A DNA stretch of 64,000 nucleotides, from positions 91,605-155,604 of the forward strand of contig DASYAG010000016.1 of NCBI GenBank assembly GCA_036501485.1, given 5' to 3'. The notes under the pieces were generated by a model. It was not told where the DNA came from. It ran no database searches and worked only from the letters and a program-made list of their open reading frames with translations. This DNA is from PALSA-607 sp036501485. Lineage in GTDB: Bacteria; Actinomycetota; Actinomycetes; Acidothermales; Acidothermaceae. The stretch's first letter is position 1; each line of letters opens with the position of its first letter. The position numbers and the translations under genes were made by a program. Below, piece by piece: positions 1 to 8,256 of this stretch.

Positions 1-6
1 GGATCG

Positions 7-771
7 ATGATCGACCTGTTCGCAGCTGACCTGCGCCGAATCAGGTGGCGGTCCATGAGCGTCGTCATTGCCATCGTCACCGTCGTCGTCATCGTTGCAA
101 TCGGTGCTGTCGACTTCCATCACACCGCGAAACATCCATTCGACGTGCGCACGGGACTGCTGAATGCATTCGCGACCTTCACGGGGCCCGTCGTCCTCGT
201 GGCGTTCCTTTTCGGTGCGTCATTGCTCGGCGCCGACTACACGAGCCGCTCCCTGACCACCCTGCTCACGTGGGAACCGCGACGCGCCCGAGTGCTCTTT
301 TCCCGAGCGGCCACCTCGGCGGTGGCCACGTTCTGCGGATCAATGGCCGCGATGGGCTTATTAGCGTTGGCACTCTTGCCCGCAGCCTTAGCCCACGCAA
401 CGGGTCATGGCACTCCCTACGCGTCGGTGGCTGCTCTCGCGACCCGATCCGCGTTGCTCGCTGCGGCCGCCAGCGTGATCGGCGTGTCATGTGCCGCCAT
501 CGGACGTAGCACCGCGGCAGCTCTTATCGGTGCTCTCGTGTACCTGGTGGTGATCGAGCGAGGAGCCATCGCCGTCATCCCCGACGTCGGCAGATGGCTT
601 TTGCTTAACGACTCCGTGTCTTGGGTGGCGGCCAGCGCGAACGCGAGCAACGGTCCTGGGGGAGAGGGTCCCGGTCACACAATCGCGACTGCCGGGCTGC
701 TCCTGCTTGTCGGCGTAGTCGCGATTCACGCGCTCGCAACGTTGATCCTTCGTCGCCGCGACATCGTCTAA
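7..771 (+). CDS. ABC-2 type transporter permease
   Basis: 254-aa integral membrane protein of the kind that forms the membrane part of an ABC exporter. After a basic N-terminus (LRRIRW) about six hydrophobic segments can be seen, near residues 17-37, 55-75, 105-125, 143-165, 168-188 and 228-246. The segment ending near residue 98 carries the LGADYTSRSL-type stretch often found after TM2 in ABC-2 permeases. The ATG overlaps a TGA at 8-10 in another frame, so an ATP-binding partner probably ends there, just outside the window; that is inference. The substrate cannot be told. The start could be further upstream, but the ATGA overlap supports this one. Confidence 0.75.
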   Translation: MIDLFAADLRRIRWRSMSVVIAIVTVVVIVAIGAVDFHHTAKHPFDVRTGLLNAFATFTGPVVLVAFLFGASLLGADYTSRSLTTLLTWEPRRARVLFSRAATSAVATFCGSMAAMGLLALALLPAALAHATGHGTPYASVAALATRSALLAAAASVIGVSCAAIGRSTAAALIGALVYLVVIERGAIAVIPDVGRWLLLNDSVSWVAASANASNGPGGEGPGHTIATAGLLLLVGVVAIHALATLILRRRDIV

Positions 772-849
772 GCCGAGACTTGCGAGCGAACTGCGGCTGT
801 ACGTCATGCCGTCTCGCCGGCCACCTCTAACCGGGCCGTCCCCACAAAC

Positions 850-899
850 TTGACGTGCGCGGGTATATATACGAAACTATTAGTACAGTTTCGTATATA
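850..899 (+). promoter_or_regulatory. Promoter region with TetR-type palindromic operator
   Basis: A perfect inverted repeat with 13-bp arms, TATATACGAAACT (866-878) and AGTTTCGTATATA (887-899), is separated by 8 bp. It lies directly before the ribosome binding site of the aldo/keto reductase gene. A TTGACG box at 850-855 could be the -35 element, which would put the -10 inside the palindrome; no clear -10 stands out. The third gene of the operon encodes a TetR regulator, so autoregulated repression of the operon is the simplest reading. Binding itself is inferred. Confidence 0.7.
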
Positions 900-911
900 C
901 GAGGAGGAGAG

Positions 912-1871
912 ATGCAGCAGACACAGCTCAGGACGGCGGAGCTCGGAAGTACCGGCATGCAGATCACCCGCGTCGGCTTCGGCGCGTGGGCGATCGGAGG
1001 CGGCAAATGGCAGTTCGGCTGGGGACCTCAAGACGACGAGGCATCCATCGAGACCATCCACTGGGCGCTCGGCATGGGCGTGAACTGGATCGACACCGCC
1101 GCGGCGTACGGGTTGGGCCGTTCGGAGGAGGTCGTCGGTCGCGCCCTTGCGGGCCTCGTCGACCGCCCCTTTGTGTTCACGAAGGCGTCGCTCGTGCCAG
1201 GACCCGGCGGCACCGTGGTCAACAACCTGAAGCGTGACTCGATCCTTCGCGAGGCCGAACGCAGTCTCGCCCGGCTCGGGATCGACGCGATCGACCTTTA
1301 TCAAATCCACTGGCCACGGCCCGTCGAGGACATCGAGGAGGGTTGGTCGGCGCTCGCGGAGCTAAAGGAAGAAGGCTTGGTGCGTCACATCGGCGTCTCC
1401 AACTTCACCGTCGAACAGCTGCGACGGATCCAGCAGATTGCCCCCGTCGAGACGTTGCAGCCGCCGTACTCACTGATCAACCGGGAGGTCGAACACGACC
1501 TCCTGCCCTTCGCGCAACGCGAGGGGATCGGGGTGATCGCGTACTCGCCGATGGGCTCGGGCCTGCTTACCGGCGCGATGACGCGCTCGAGGATCGCCAG
1601 CTTGCCCGACGACGATTGGCGCAAGCACAGTGAGCAGTTTCACGAACCGCAGCTGTCAAGGCACCTCGCGTTAGTCAAGCGGATTACGACAGTCGCTGAG
1701 CTACACGACTCAACGCCTGGCGCGGTCGCAGTCGCGTGGACGTTGATGAATCCGGCGGTCGACGGCGCGATCGTCGGGCTACGTCGGCCCGGCCAGGTTG
1801 CCCCGATCATCGGCGCAGCCAACCTGCACCTCAGCCAGGACGACGTCAGCATGATCGAAGGCAGGCTCTGA
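912..1871 (+). CDS. Aldo/keto reductase
   Basis: 319-aa NAD(P)H-dependent oxidoreductase of the aldo/keto reductase superfamily. The catalytic tetrad can be read: Asp61 and Tyr66 in IDTAAAYGLG, Lys91 in FTKAS and His133 in YQIHWPRP. The IGVSNF motif and the C-terminal IVGLRRPGQV cofactor region are present. The ATG at 912 is chosen because GAGGAGGAGAG lies just before it; a GTG at 855 in frame would place the operator inside the coding region. It is the first gene of a tight operon with a beta-hydroxyacid dehydrogenase (1-bp gap) and a TetR regulator, suggesting an inducible pathway that reduces or oxidises a small hydroxy/oxo compound. The substrate is unknown. Confidence 0.92.
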   Translation: MQQTQLRTAELGSTGMQITRVGFGAWAIGGGKWQFGWGPQDDEASIETIHWALGMGVNWIDTAAAYGLGRSEEVVGRALAGLVDRPFVFTKASLVPGPGGTVVNNLKRDSILREAERSLARLGIDAIDLYQIHWPRPVEDIEEGWSALAELKEEGLVRHIGVSNFTVEQLRRIQQIAPVETLQPPYSLINREVEHDLLPFAQREGIGVIAYSPMGSGLLTGAMTRSRIASLPDDDWRKHSEQFHEPQLSRHLALVKRITTVAELHDSTPGAVAVAWTLMNPAVDGAIVGLRRPGQVAPIIGAANLHLSQDDVSMIEGRL

Positions 1872-1872
1872 C

Positions 1873-2784
1873 ATGGCGACGACGGTATTGCCGAAGATCG
1901 GGTTCGTCGGCCTCGGGCACATGGGCGGCAACATGGCGATCCGCTTGCTCGATGCCGGCTACGAGGTCTACGGCGTAGACGGCAGCCGACCCAGGAAGCT
2001 GGTGCGGCTGCACGACCAGATGCGTTGGCGGACGACTCCGCGTGCAGTCACCGAGGCGGCCGATGTCGTATTCACCTCTTTGCCGGACGACGGGGTGCTC
2101 GAGGTGGTCGCATCGGGTCAGGGTGGGATCATCGCGGGCCTCAGCGCCGGAAAGATCTGGGTGGACATGAGCACCGTGAGTCCGCGCGTGGACCGCGAGC
2201 TCGCGGAGCGGGTCAACGCGGTCGGGGCGGCCATGCTGGACGCGCCCGTTTCGGGCAGCATTCCTCAAGTTCAGGCGGGAACGCTCACCATCATGGTCGG
2301 TGGCGACGAGACGGCGTACGTGCGAGTCGAGCCAATCCTGCGTGTACTCGGTTCACCGACCCACGTCGGCGGGAACGGCCAAGGACTGGCGTTGAAGCTC
2401 GCGATCAACATCAGCCTCGCCGTCCAGATGCTCGCGTTTTCCGAGGGACTGTTATTCGCTACGCGCGCCGGTATCGAGCCGGCGCTCGCCGCTGGCATCA
2501 TGACGCAGAGTCCTATTGGTTCGCCGATGCTCAAAGCGCGCGCGCCGCTGGTTCTTGACCTACCGAAAGAGGCCTGGTTCGACGTGAGCCTGATGCAGAA
2601 AGATCTGCGGCTCGCGCTCGAGTCGGCGCGCGACCTGAAGGTGCCGCTCCCGTCGACCGCGGTAGCTGACCAGTTGCTGAGCACCGCACGCGAGCACGGG
2701 TACGAACATCGCGACATCGCTGCCTTTTTCCGGGTTCTCTCCGAACTCGTCGAGTCGACTGGCCAAGCGCCGGGAACCTCATGA
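1873..2784 (+). CDS. NAD(P)-dependent beta-hydroxyacid dehydrogenase (3-hydroxyisobutyrate/tartronate semialdehyde reductase family)
   Basis: 303-aa two-domain dehydrogenase. An N-terminal Rossmann fold starts with GFVGLGHMGGNMA (GxGxxG, residues 13-18). The substrate-binding signature LDAPVSGS is near residue 123, and the family catalytic Lys is Lys175 in ALKLAIN. Length fits the family (about 290-310 aa). The ATG is 1 bp after the aldo/keto reductase stop and the 3' end overlaps the TetR start by 4 bp, so the three genes are almost certainly co-transcribed. Members act on 3-hydroxyisobutyrate, tartronate semialdehyde, glyoxylate or succinic semialdehyde; the sequence alone does not decide which. 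Confidence 0.9.
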   Translation: MATTVLPKIGFVGLGHMGGNMAIRLLDAGYEVYGVDGSRPRKLVRLHDQMRWRTTPRAVTEAADVVFTSLPDDGVLEVVASGQGGIIAGLSAGKIWVDMSTVSPRVDRELAERVNAVGAAMLDAPVSGSIPQVQAGTLTIMVGGDETAYVRVEPILRVLGSPTHVGGNGQGLALKLAINISLAVQMLAFSEGLLFATRAGIEPALAAGIMTQSPIGSPMLKARAPLVLDLPKEAWFDVSLMQKDLRLALESARDLKVPLPSTAVADQLLSTAREHGYEHRDIAAFFRVLSELVESTGQAPGTS

Positions 2785-3380
2785 CCGACAAAGCCGAGGA
2801 GATTCGGCCGCGCGGTCGGCCGCGCAGCGAGACGGCCCAGACAGCGATATTGTCCGCTGCGATCGAACTGCTGCTCGACGAGGGTCTCCATGAAATGAGC
2901 ATGGACGACGTTGCCGAGCGAGCCGGCGTCAGCAAGGCGACCATTTACCGCTGGTGGCCGTCCAAGGAATTGCTGGCACTGGATGCGTTGTCGACCGAGT
3001 GGGCGTCCCCCGCCGCAACCAAGCGCGCTGACACAGGCAACTTGCGCGGCGATCTGCTGGCGGTGCTCCGACCGTGGGTCCGGCAAGTGAACGAAAAGCC
3101 GTACGGCCGGGTGATCGCGGGCTTGGTCGCGGAGGCCCAGATCGATCCCGACTTCGCCAAGCTGTACCACGAACATTTCGTCCAGCCGCGTCGCGATGCA
3201 GCCCGGGCGATTCTCCTTCGTGCCGCCGCTCGCGGCGAGATCTCTGCAGACACCGACTTCGAAGTGGCCCTCGACCTGCTTTACGGCCCGTTTTACCACC
3301 GACTGCTGCATCTGCATGCACCTCTGAACGATCGGTTCACAAAGGACGTCGTCGACGCCGTCATCAAGGCGATCTCTTAA
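2781..3380 (+). CDS. TetR/AcrR family transcriptional regulator
   Basis: 199-aa repressor with an N-terminal TetR DNA-binding domain: helix-turn-helix at about residues 41-60, SMDDVAERAGVSKATIYRWW. The C-terminal ligand domain has the DLLYGPFYHRLL stretch common in TetR_C_33-type regulators. Its ATG overlaps the previous stop (ATGA), placing it last in the operon behind the palindrome at 866-899. It most likely represses its own operon and is relieved by a metabolite of the two oxidoreductases; this is inferred from position. Confidence 0.92.
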   Translation: MTDKAEEIRPRGRPRSETAQTAILSAAIELLLDEGLHEMSMDDVAERAGVSKATIYRWWPSKELLALDALSTEWASPAATKRADTGNLRGDLLAVLRPWVRQVNEKPYGRVIAGLVAEAQIDPDFAKLYHEHFVQPRRDAARAILLRAAARGEISADTDFEVALDLLYGPFYHRLLHLHAPLNDRFTKDVVDAVIKAIS

Positions 3381-3489
3381 CTCAGACGAGTTCCAGCGCA
3401 TTCACCGGTTGCGTACAGGCCGCCTGCAGGGACTGCGCATCGGCCCCGCGCATTGTCTAAGTAACCATCCATCACAAAGGAGCATCACC

Positions 3490-4296
3490 ATGAACACAAC
3501 ACGCGGATTGATTTTCAACAAACGAAGCAGATGGCTCGTCGCGGCTGCATTGATCGGACTTGCTGCGGGTTGCAGTTCCTCGACCTCACCGGCCGCCTCG
3601 TCCGCGGCACTGACATCCGCCCCGCCACCCGCTACATCCTCGACACCCGCCACGTCATCGTCTGCAGCCGCGGCTCCCTCGACAGGGGCAAGTTCTGCTC
3701 CGGCATCGGGGCGTCCGGGGCCGGGCGGCGCTGCTGCAGGCGGTGGAGGATCCAACGCTCGATCCGGACCCGCCGAGGGCGGAGCGGCCGGCACAGTCGG
3801 CACCGTGTCCGCGTCGGGCTTCACACTGACGACAGTCACGGGTCAGCAGGTGACCGTGAATGAGGCGGCCACGACGACGTACAAGAACGGCACGAGCTCC
3901 ATTGCAGCGACTGCCATCATCCAAGGCGAATCCGTGCTCGTGCTCGGGACCACGAACAGCACGACCATCACCGCCGCGCAGATAACTATCCAGGCCAACG
4001 ACGACGCATCCGCGATCGCTTCCGCTGCAGGGGTAGTCCCGTTCCAGCAAGGCGCGCCGAGCGCCACAAAGCAGGTCGGGCAGATCCCGGCGAATTACGT
4101 TGAGGGACAAGGGACAATCGTCAGTGGAACAACGGCCGATCAGGCAACGGAAGCTGCGTTGGCCGCCTATCCCGGAGCAGTGGTCGACCGCGTTGTGCAG
4201 TTGAGCGGCGGCGACTACGAGGTCCACTACATCGGTGTCAACTGGCCGCATCACGTCTTCGTCAGCCCGGCGTTCCAAGTCCTCGGCGCCGGATAG
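3490..4296 (+). CDS. Putative lipoprotein with Ser/Ala/Pro-rich spacer
   Basis: 268 aa. The ATG at 3490 follows AAAGGAG and gives a short basic N-terminus, a hydrophobic segment and a lipobox LAAGC (Cys28); an upstream in-frame start at 3409 would lack a ribosome binding site. Residues about 30-100 are low complexity (Ser, Ala, Pro, Gly), a likely wall-spanning linker. A beta-rich domain follows (TVSASGFTLTTVTG, DUF5666-like in appearance), then a C-terminal segment (TADQATEAALAAYPGAVVD) resembling a PepSY-like unit. Probably anchored outside the membrane. No enzymatic motif is seen and its role is unknown. Confidence 0.8.
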   Translation: MNTTRGLIFNKRSRWLVAAALIGLAAGCSSSTSPAASSAALTSAPPPATSSTPATSSSAAAAPSTGASSAPASGRPGPGGAAAGGGGSNARSGPAEGGAAGTVGTVSASGFTLTTVTGQQVTVNEAATTTYKNGTSSIAATAIIQGESVLVLGTTNSTTITAAQITIQANDDASAIASAAGVVPFQQGAPSATKQVGQIPANYVEGQGTIVSGTTADQATEAALAAYPGAVVDRVVQLSGGDYEVHYIGVNWPHHVFVSPAFQVLGAG

Positions 4297-4302
4297 CGAC
4301 CG

Positions 4303-4743
4303 TCACCGGCCGGGTAAGCGAGTCGTGATCTCTTGCACGAACCAGCTGTTGCCGTCAGGGTCGCTGAACGACACGAACGAGGTGTAGCTCTTGCCGTTCG
4401 GTTCTCTGCCCGACACCCGACCGTCCGTCCCGGCGTGGTGGAACACCCCGCCGCCGTCGTGGAAGACCTCGCTCACGTCGACACCGTGATCGGCGAGCTC
4501 AGACCTGGCCGCCTCGACGTCCGTCACTACGAGCTGTAGGCCTTGGGCTGAGCCGGGCACGGCCGTCGTGACACCGCTCCCGAAGATGATCGAGCACTGC
4601 GAGCCTGGCGGCGTCAACTGGACGACGCGGAAGTCACCCGCGACGAAGTTGGCGTCCAGCCGCCAGCCGAGCCCTGTGTAGAAGTCCTTCGCGCGGTCTA
4701 CGTCGGAGACCGGTATGACCACAACCTCGAGCTTCATATCCAT
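4303..4743 (-). CDS. VOC (glyoxalase/bleomycin resistance) family protein
   Basis: 146-aa single-unit VOC fold protein beginning MDMKLEVVVIPVSDVDRA, with the typical FYTGLGWRLD after the first strand and the C-terminal SFSDPDGNSWFVQEI. VOC proteins bind metal and act as lyases, dioxygenases or drug-binding proteins; the substrate is not evident. The open frame continues upstream, but ATG 4743 is preferred because GAAAGGA precedes it and the protein then begins exactly at the first VOC strand. It is divergent from the 65-aa gene at 4842, sharing a 98-bp intergenic region. Confidence 0.88.
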   Translation of the reverse strand: MDMKLEVVVIPVSDVDRAKDFYTGLGWRLDANFVAGDFRVVQLTPPGSQCSIIFGSGVTTAVPGSAQGLQLVVTDVEAARSELADHGVDVSEVFHDGGGVFHHAGTDGRVSGREPNGKSYTSFVSFSDPDGNSWFVQEITTRLPGR

Positions 4744-4841
4744 TGCCGGTAAGTCCTTTCCCTCGTTGTCAGCCGTATTATTTAGCTCCCTGGTTGGTCC
4801 GTAAATCGACGGTGGGCTGATCGACCGAAGGAGACCCGGCA

Positions 4842-5039
4842 ATGGACGTCGCGAGGTTGGCGCAACTCCTGCACGAAACCGCCGACCACCATGGCCCATA
4901 CGAGCAGTCCGCACCGCCGCATCACTGGTGGGACTGGTACGCCGCTTACATGACGGCGCGGGAAGCGGGCAGCTCGAGTGAGGAAGCGTCGAAGGCCGCG
5001 GGTCTCTACATGGAGACGATCGGCCACGCGGGCGCATGA
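4842..5039 (+). CDS. Small conserved protein with HHWWDWYAAY motif
   Basis: 65-aa soluble acidic protein. The ATG follows GAAGGAGACC with good spacing. The central run of aromatic and His residues (PPHHWWDWYAAYM) is distinctive; I recall similar small proteins in actinobacteria near or fused to VOC proteins, without a known function. It overlaps the enolase-superfamily gene by 4 bp (ATGA), so translation is coupled, and it is divergent from a VOC gene. No signal peptide or membrane segment. Confidence 0.8.
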   Translation: MDVARLAQLLHETADHHGPYEQSAPPHHWWDWYAAYMTAREAGSSSEEASKAAGLYMETIGHAGA

Positions 5040-6211
5040 CCCTGCCAGTCGTCACCGCTGTACGAACCCTCGTTACCGCGCCGGACGGCGTGAACCTGGT
5101 CGTCGTCCGCGTCGAGACCGATGTCGACGGTCTGTACGGATTGGGCTGCGGAACGTTCACGTTCCGGGCCCATGCGGTGGCGCAGGTGGTCGATACCTAC
5201 CTCGCCCCACGGCTCGTCGGTCGACCGATTGGCGATATCACCGACATCTTCTATTCGCTGTATCTGGCGCCCTACTGGCGGACCGGCCCGATCGAGAACA
5301 ACGCGCTCAGCGCCATCGATCTCGCGCTTTGGGATCTGAAAGGCAAGCTCGCGGGCATGCCCGTGTGGTCGCTGCTCGGCGGCAAGGTCCGACAGTACCT
5401 CGATGCGTACCGCACTGTGCTCGCGCCGACTGAGGGCGAACTTGTCGACATCGTGAGGCAGCGGATCGACGAGGGTGAGTCGAGCTTCCGTGTGTTGCTG
5501 GAGGATCCGGGCGATCCGACCGCGGTCCCGTATTACGGCGAGCCTTATATGAACGCGATGGAGTCGTTGCTGAGGTTGCTGCGACGGCAGCTCGGCGACG
5601 AACCGAGACTCATCGTCGATGTTCACGGTCGATTGTCGCCGTCGGAGTGCATCCGTTTTGCCGGCGCAATCGAAGAGTCAAAGCCTTACTACCTTGAGGA
5701 TCCACTGGTTCTCGAGGACCTGGGCTGGCTGCCGAGACTGCGTGCGCAGACGCGGCTGCCGATCGCCATGGGCGAGTTATTCACCGACGTGAACGAATAC
5801 GCGGCGCCGATCTCGCGGCGCGAGATCGACTTCATCCGTTGTCACATCACGAGCATCGGCGGTCTAACCCCAGCGATTCGACTCATGCATTTCGCTGAGG
5901 TGTTCGGCGTCAAGACCGCGTGGCATGGGCCGGCGGATCTCTCACCGATCGGCCACGCCGCGAACGCCGCTTTGGGGATCTCGGCCCTGAACTTCGGGAT
6001 TCACGAACATTCGCAGCCGGGCGCGGCGACCCAAGAGGTCTTCCCGGGCAGTCTTGTCATGAGCGGGGGTCGGGTGGTTCCAAGCGATGCGCCGGGGTGG
6101 GGGATCGACTTCGACGAGAAGCGAGCTGCCCGGCACGAAGCGGTGTCGGGTGACGTGCGGTCGTTCCTCGAGTTTCGCCGTCGCGCCGACGGAACTATCC
6201 AGCACCCGTAG
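5036..6211 (+). CDS. Enolase-superfamily dehydratase (mandelate racemase/RspA-like)
   Basis: 391-aa member of the mandelate racemase/muconate lactonising group, closest in look to mannonate/galactonate dehydratase (RspA-like) proteins. The N-terminal capping domain is followed by a TIM barrel. Probable metal ligands are Asp195 (IVDVHGR), Glu221 (YYLEDPL) and Glu247 (AMGELF), with His197 and His297 (KTAWHGP) as candidate catalytic residues. Such enzymes abstract a proton alpha to a carboxylate of a sugar acid and eliminate water. It is coupled to the preceding 65-aa gene. The sugar acid used cannot be told. Confidence 0.88.
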   Translation: MTLPVVTAVRTLVTAPDGVNLVVVRVETDVDGLYGLGCGTFTFRAHAVAQVVDTYLAPRLVGRPIGDITDIFYSLYLAPYWRTGPIENNALSAIDLALWDLKGKLAGMPVWSLLGGKVRQYLDAYRTVLAPTEGELVDIVRQRIDEGESSFRVLLEDPGDPTAVPYYGEPYMNAMESLLRLLRRQLGDEPRLIVDVHGRLSPSECIRFAGAIEESKPYYLEDPLVLEDLGWLPRLRAQTRLPIAMGELFTDVNEYAAPISRREIDFIRCHITSIGGLTPAIRLMHFAEVFGVKTAWHGPADLSPIGHAANAALGISALNFGIHEHSQPGAATQEVFPGSLVMSGGRVVPSDAPGWGIDFDEKRAARHEAVSGDVRSFLEFRRRADGTIQHP

Positions 6212-6393
6212 TTTGTCCGCGCCGTAAGGCGAGCCGGGCAAGAACCGCGTCAACCAGGGCATCGGTGAACCTCGGTGACACGGGTTGTCCGGTGACCAGC
6301 ACCCGGTAGTAGCTACATGCGCGAGCCGCGCCAACGGCTACGTCAACGTCGCGTTCCCGGTCGAAGACGGCATGGAGATCAGCTGTCGGGCCT
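6195..6393 (-). pseudogene. TetR regulator C-terminal remnant
   Basis: Reading the minus strand from 6393 to a stop at 6195-6197 gives about 65 residues that look like the C-terminal half of a TetR_C_33-type regulator: ADLHAVFDRERDVDVAVG, then CSYYRVLVTGQPVSPRF and TDALVDAVLARLALRR. An in-frame stop lies immediately upstream, and there is no start codon or DNA-binding domain. The last 17 bp overlap the dehydratase gene. It is therefore a decayed 3' end rather than a gene, and may be the former local regulator. Confidence 0.55.
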
Positions 6394-6398
6394 GACTA

Positions 6399-7067
6399 TC
6401 ACGCGAGCCCGTGCTGGTGGGCGTAGTTAATTGCGGCTGCGCGATCGCGGGAGCCGGTCTTCGCGAAGATACGATTGATGTGGCTCTTCACCGTGTGGCT
6501 GCTGACCACGAGATGGGCGGCAATCTCGGTGTTGCTCTGCCCGGAGGCAATCAGCGTAAGGATTTCGGCCTCTCGCGACGTGAGCCCGTCGGGTAGTTCT
6601 GTTACAGCTTCACGAGGCCGGACGTCGCGGTGCTCGGCCGCGGCGAGAAGCGTCGCCTGCACGGCCGGATCTAGGACGGACAAACCCTGCGAGGCGGCGT
6701 GTAATGCCCTCGCAATGTCAGTGCGGTCGGCGTCTTTGGTGAGATAGCTGCGTGCGCCGGCGCGCAACGCGGCGAGCACGGAGGTGTCGTCGGAGTACGT
6801 CGTCAAGATGACGATCGCGACGTCGGGATGCTCCGCCGTAAGTCGGGCGGTGGTCTCGATGCCGTCGAGCACCGGCATGTGCAGGTCGAGCAGGATCGCA
6901 TCGGGTTGATGCTGTGCGACAAGCGCAAGCGCCTCTTCACCGTTCGCAGCCGATGCGATCACGTCGATATCGGGCAGCATCCCGAGCAGCAACACCAGTC
7001 CTTCCCGGACGCTCGCTTGATCGTCGGCCACGATGATCCGCAACGGCAACACATCGTCGTCCGTCAT
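6399..7067 (-). CDS. NarL/FixJ-type response regulator
   Basis: 222-aa two-component regulator. The receiver domain shows Asp15/Asp16, the phosphoacceptor Asp61 (ILLDLHMP), Thr90 and Lys111 (YLTKDAD). A LuxR-type helix-turn-helix follows at about residues 155-205 (LTSREAEILTLIASG, then VSSHTVKSHINRIF). The ATG at 7067 overlaps the kinase stop (ATGA), better than a start 10 codons upstream. Partner of the sensor kinase just upstream; phosphorylation would switch DNA binding. Target genes probably include the neighbouring membrane proteins, but this is inference. Confidence 0.95.
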   Translation of the reverse strand: MTDDDVLPLRIIVADDQASVREGLVLLLGMLPDIDVIASAANGEEALALVAQHQPDAILLDLHMPVLDGIETTARLTAEHPDVAIVILTTYSDDTSVLAALRAGARSYLTKDADRTDIARALHAASQGLSVLDPAVQATLLAAAEHRDVRPREAVTELPDGLTSREAEILTLIASGQSNTEIAAHLVVSSHTVKSHINRIFAKTGSRDRAAAINYAHQHGLA

Positions 7068-8236
7068 CGAGGGACCTGCGCACGTACGGCCCAGCACTCG
7101 CCCTCGGGACCCGCGCTCAACGTGCCGCGTATGAGCAGCAACCGCTCGCGCATGCCAGTCAGGCCGTAGCCTCCGTTGACGCCACTCAACAGCGGCGCGG
7201 CGCCGTCCGACCTCTCAAGCGGATTCGTGATCGCGAGATGCATCGCGTCGTCGTTGTAACTGAGCACCACCTGCACGGGTTGGTGTGGTGCATGTTTAGC
7301 GGCGTTGACGAGTGCTTCCTGTGCAGTGCGGATGAACGCGACCGTCGCTTCCGGGGTGAGGTCTGTGGGTTCGCCCTCAATCGAGAATTCGACGGCTGTG
7401 CCGTGACGTTCCCGGTGTGTCTGAGCGAGGTTGGTGATCTGTTCATCAAGTCGAGTTGCGTCGCCGCGCAAGGCCTGCACAGCGCGTCGCGTCTCGACGA
7501 GGCCGTCGCTCGCCATGCGCTGGGCTTGCGTGAGCATGCTGACCGCCCGCTCGACGTCGCCGTCGTCGGTGAGCACCGCGCGAACCGCCTGGATTTGAAT
7601 CCCGAGAGCGCCAAGGGAGTGGGCAAGAACGTCGTGGATCTCGCGTGCAATGCGATTGCGTTCATCGAGGACGGCGACATTGCGCTGTTCGGTGCGCAGT
7701 TGTTCGGATTGCTCGAGCAGCGACTGCGACTGCTCGGCCTGCATCTTGTAGCCACGACGGTTACGGCCGGCGATGAACGTCGAGAGCACTATCAATGGGT
7801 AGCCGACAACCGCCGCGGTACTGGCGTTGAAGGCGATCGCGCCGACTTCTGCCGCCAGGATGCCGACGCAGGTCACCAGCGACCCGGCCAGCAACCCGGT
7901 GTCGGCACCACCAGCAAGCGCCGCGACGGCCGCGAAACCGATCAGTGCACCGCCGTTGGGGGCGTTGCAGGCGGCGCCAGCGACTGCTGCCAGGACGCCC
8001 ATCCCGACCGCCGTCGTCGTTTGCGACAACTGCCACTGACGGACGTCAGCGACAAGCCAGGCGGCGACCAACGCCAGGCTGATCGCGTACGCCGCGATTT
8101 CAAACGCGAGGTGGTTGCCGTGCGCGGAAGAGGAGGTCGCGAAGGTGAGGACGCCGATCAGCGCACACGCCGTGGCGCGTATGAGCCAGTTCAGCGTCGC
8201 CAACATGAGACCAGTGTGTCGCTCCTGGGCCTCCAT
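7064..8236 (-). CDS. Sensor histidine kinase (NarL-type, HisKA_3)
   Basis: 390-aa membrane kinase if started at ATG 8236. About five to six membrane segments fill residues 15-155, a short coiled linker follows, then the dimerisation/phosphoacceptor motif NRIAREIHDVLAHSLG (His201). The ATPase N-box (QEALVNAAKHA) and G-box (GYGLTGMRERL) are present. It phosphorylates the coupled response regulator at 6399-7067. A GTG at 8260 overlapping the upstream stop (GTGA) is an alternative start. There is no extracellular sensory domain, so it probably senses within the membrane. Confidence 0.92.
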   Translation of the reverse strand: MEAQERHTGLMLATLNWLIRATACALIGVLTFATSSSAHGNHLAFEIAAYAISLALVAAWLVADVRQWQLSQTTTAVGMGVLAAVAGAACNAPNGGALIGFAAVAALAGGADTGLLAGSLVTCVGILAAEVGAIAFNASTAAVVGYPLIVLSTFIAGRNRRGYKMQAEQSQSLLEQSEQLRTEQRNVAVLDERNRIAREIHDVLAHSLGALGIQIQAVRAVLTDDGDVERAVSMLTQAQRMASDGLVETRRAVQALRGDATRLDEQITNLAQTHRERHGTAVEFSIEGEPTDLTPEATVAFIRTAQEALVNAAKHAPHQPVQVVLSYNDDAMHLAITNPLERSDGAAPLLSGVNGGYGLTGMRERLLLIRGTLSAGPEGECWAVRAQVPR

Positions 8237-8256
8237 CCCGCTGTTCAGGCCCTCGA

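Noticed and set aside
2271..3401. 376-aa open frame on the minus strand
   Set aside because: It is the antisense of the dehydrogenase and TetR genes, has no family features, and reflects GC-rich codon bias.
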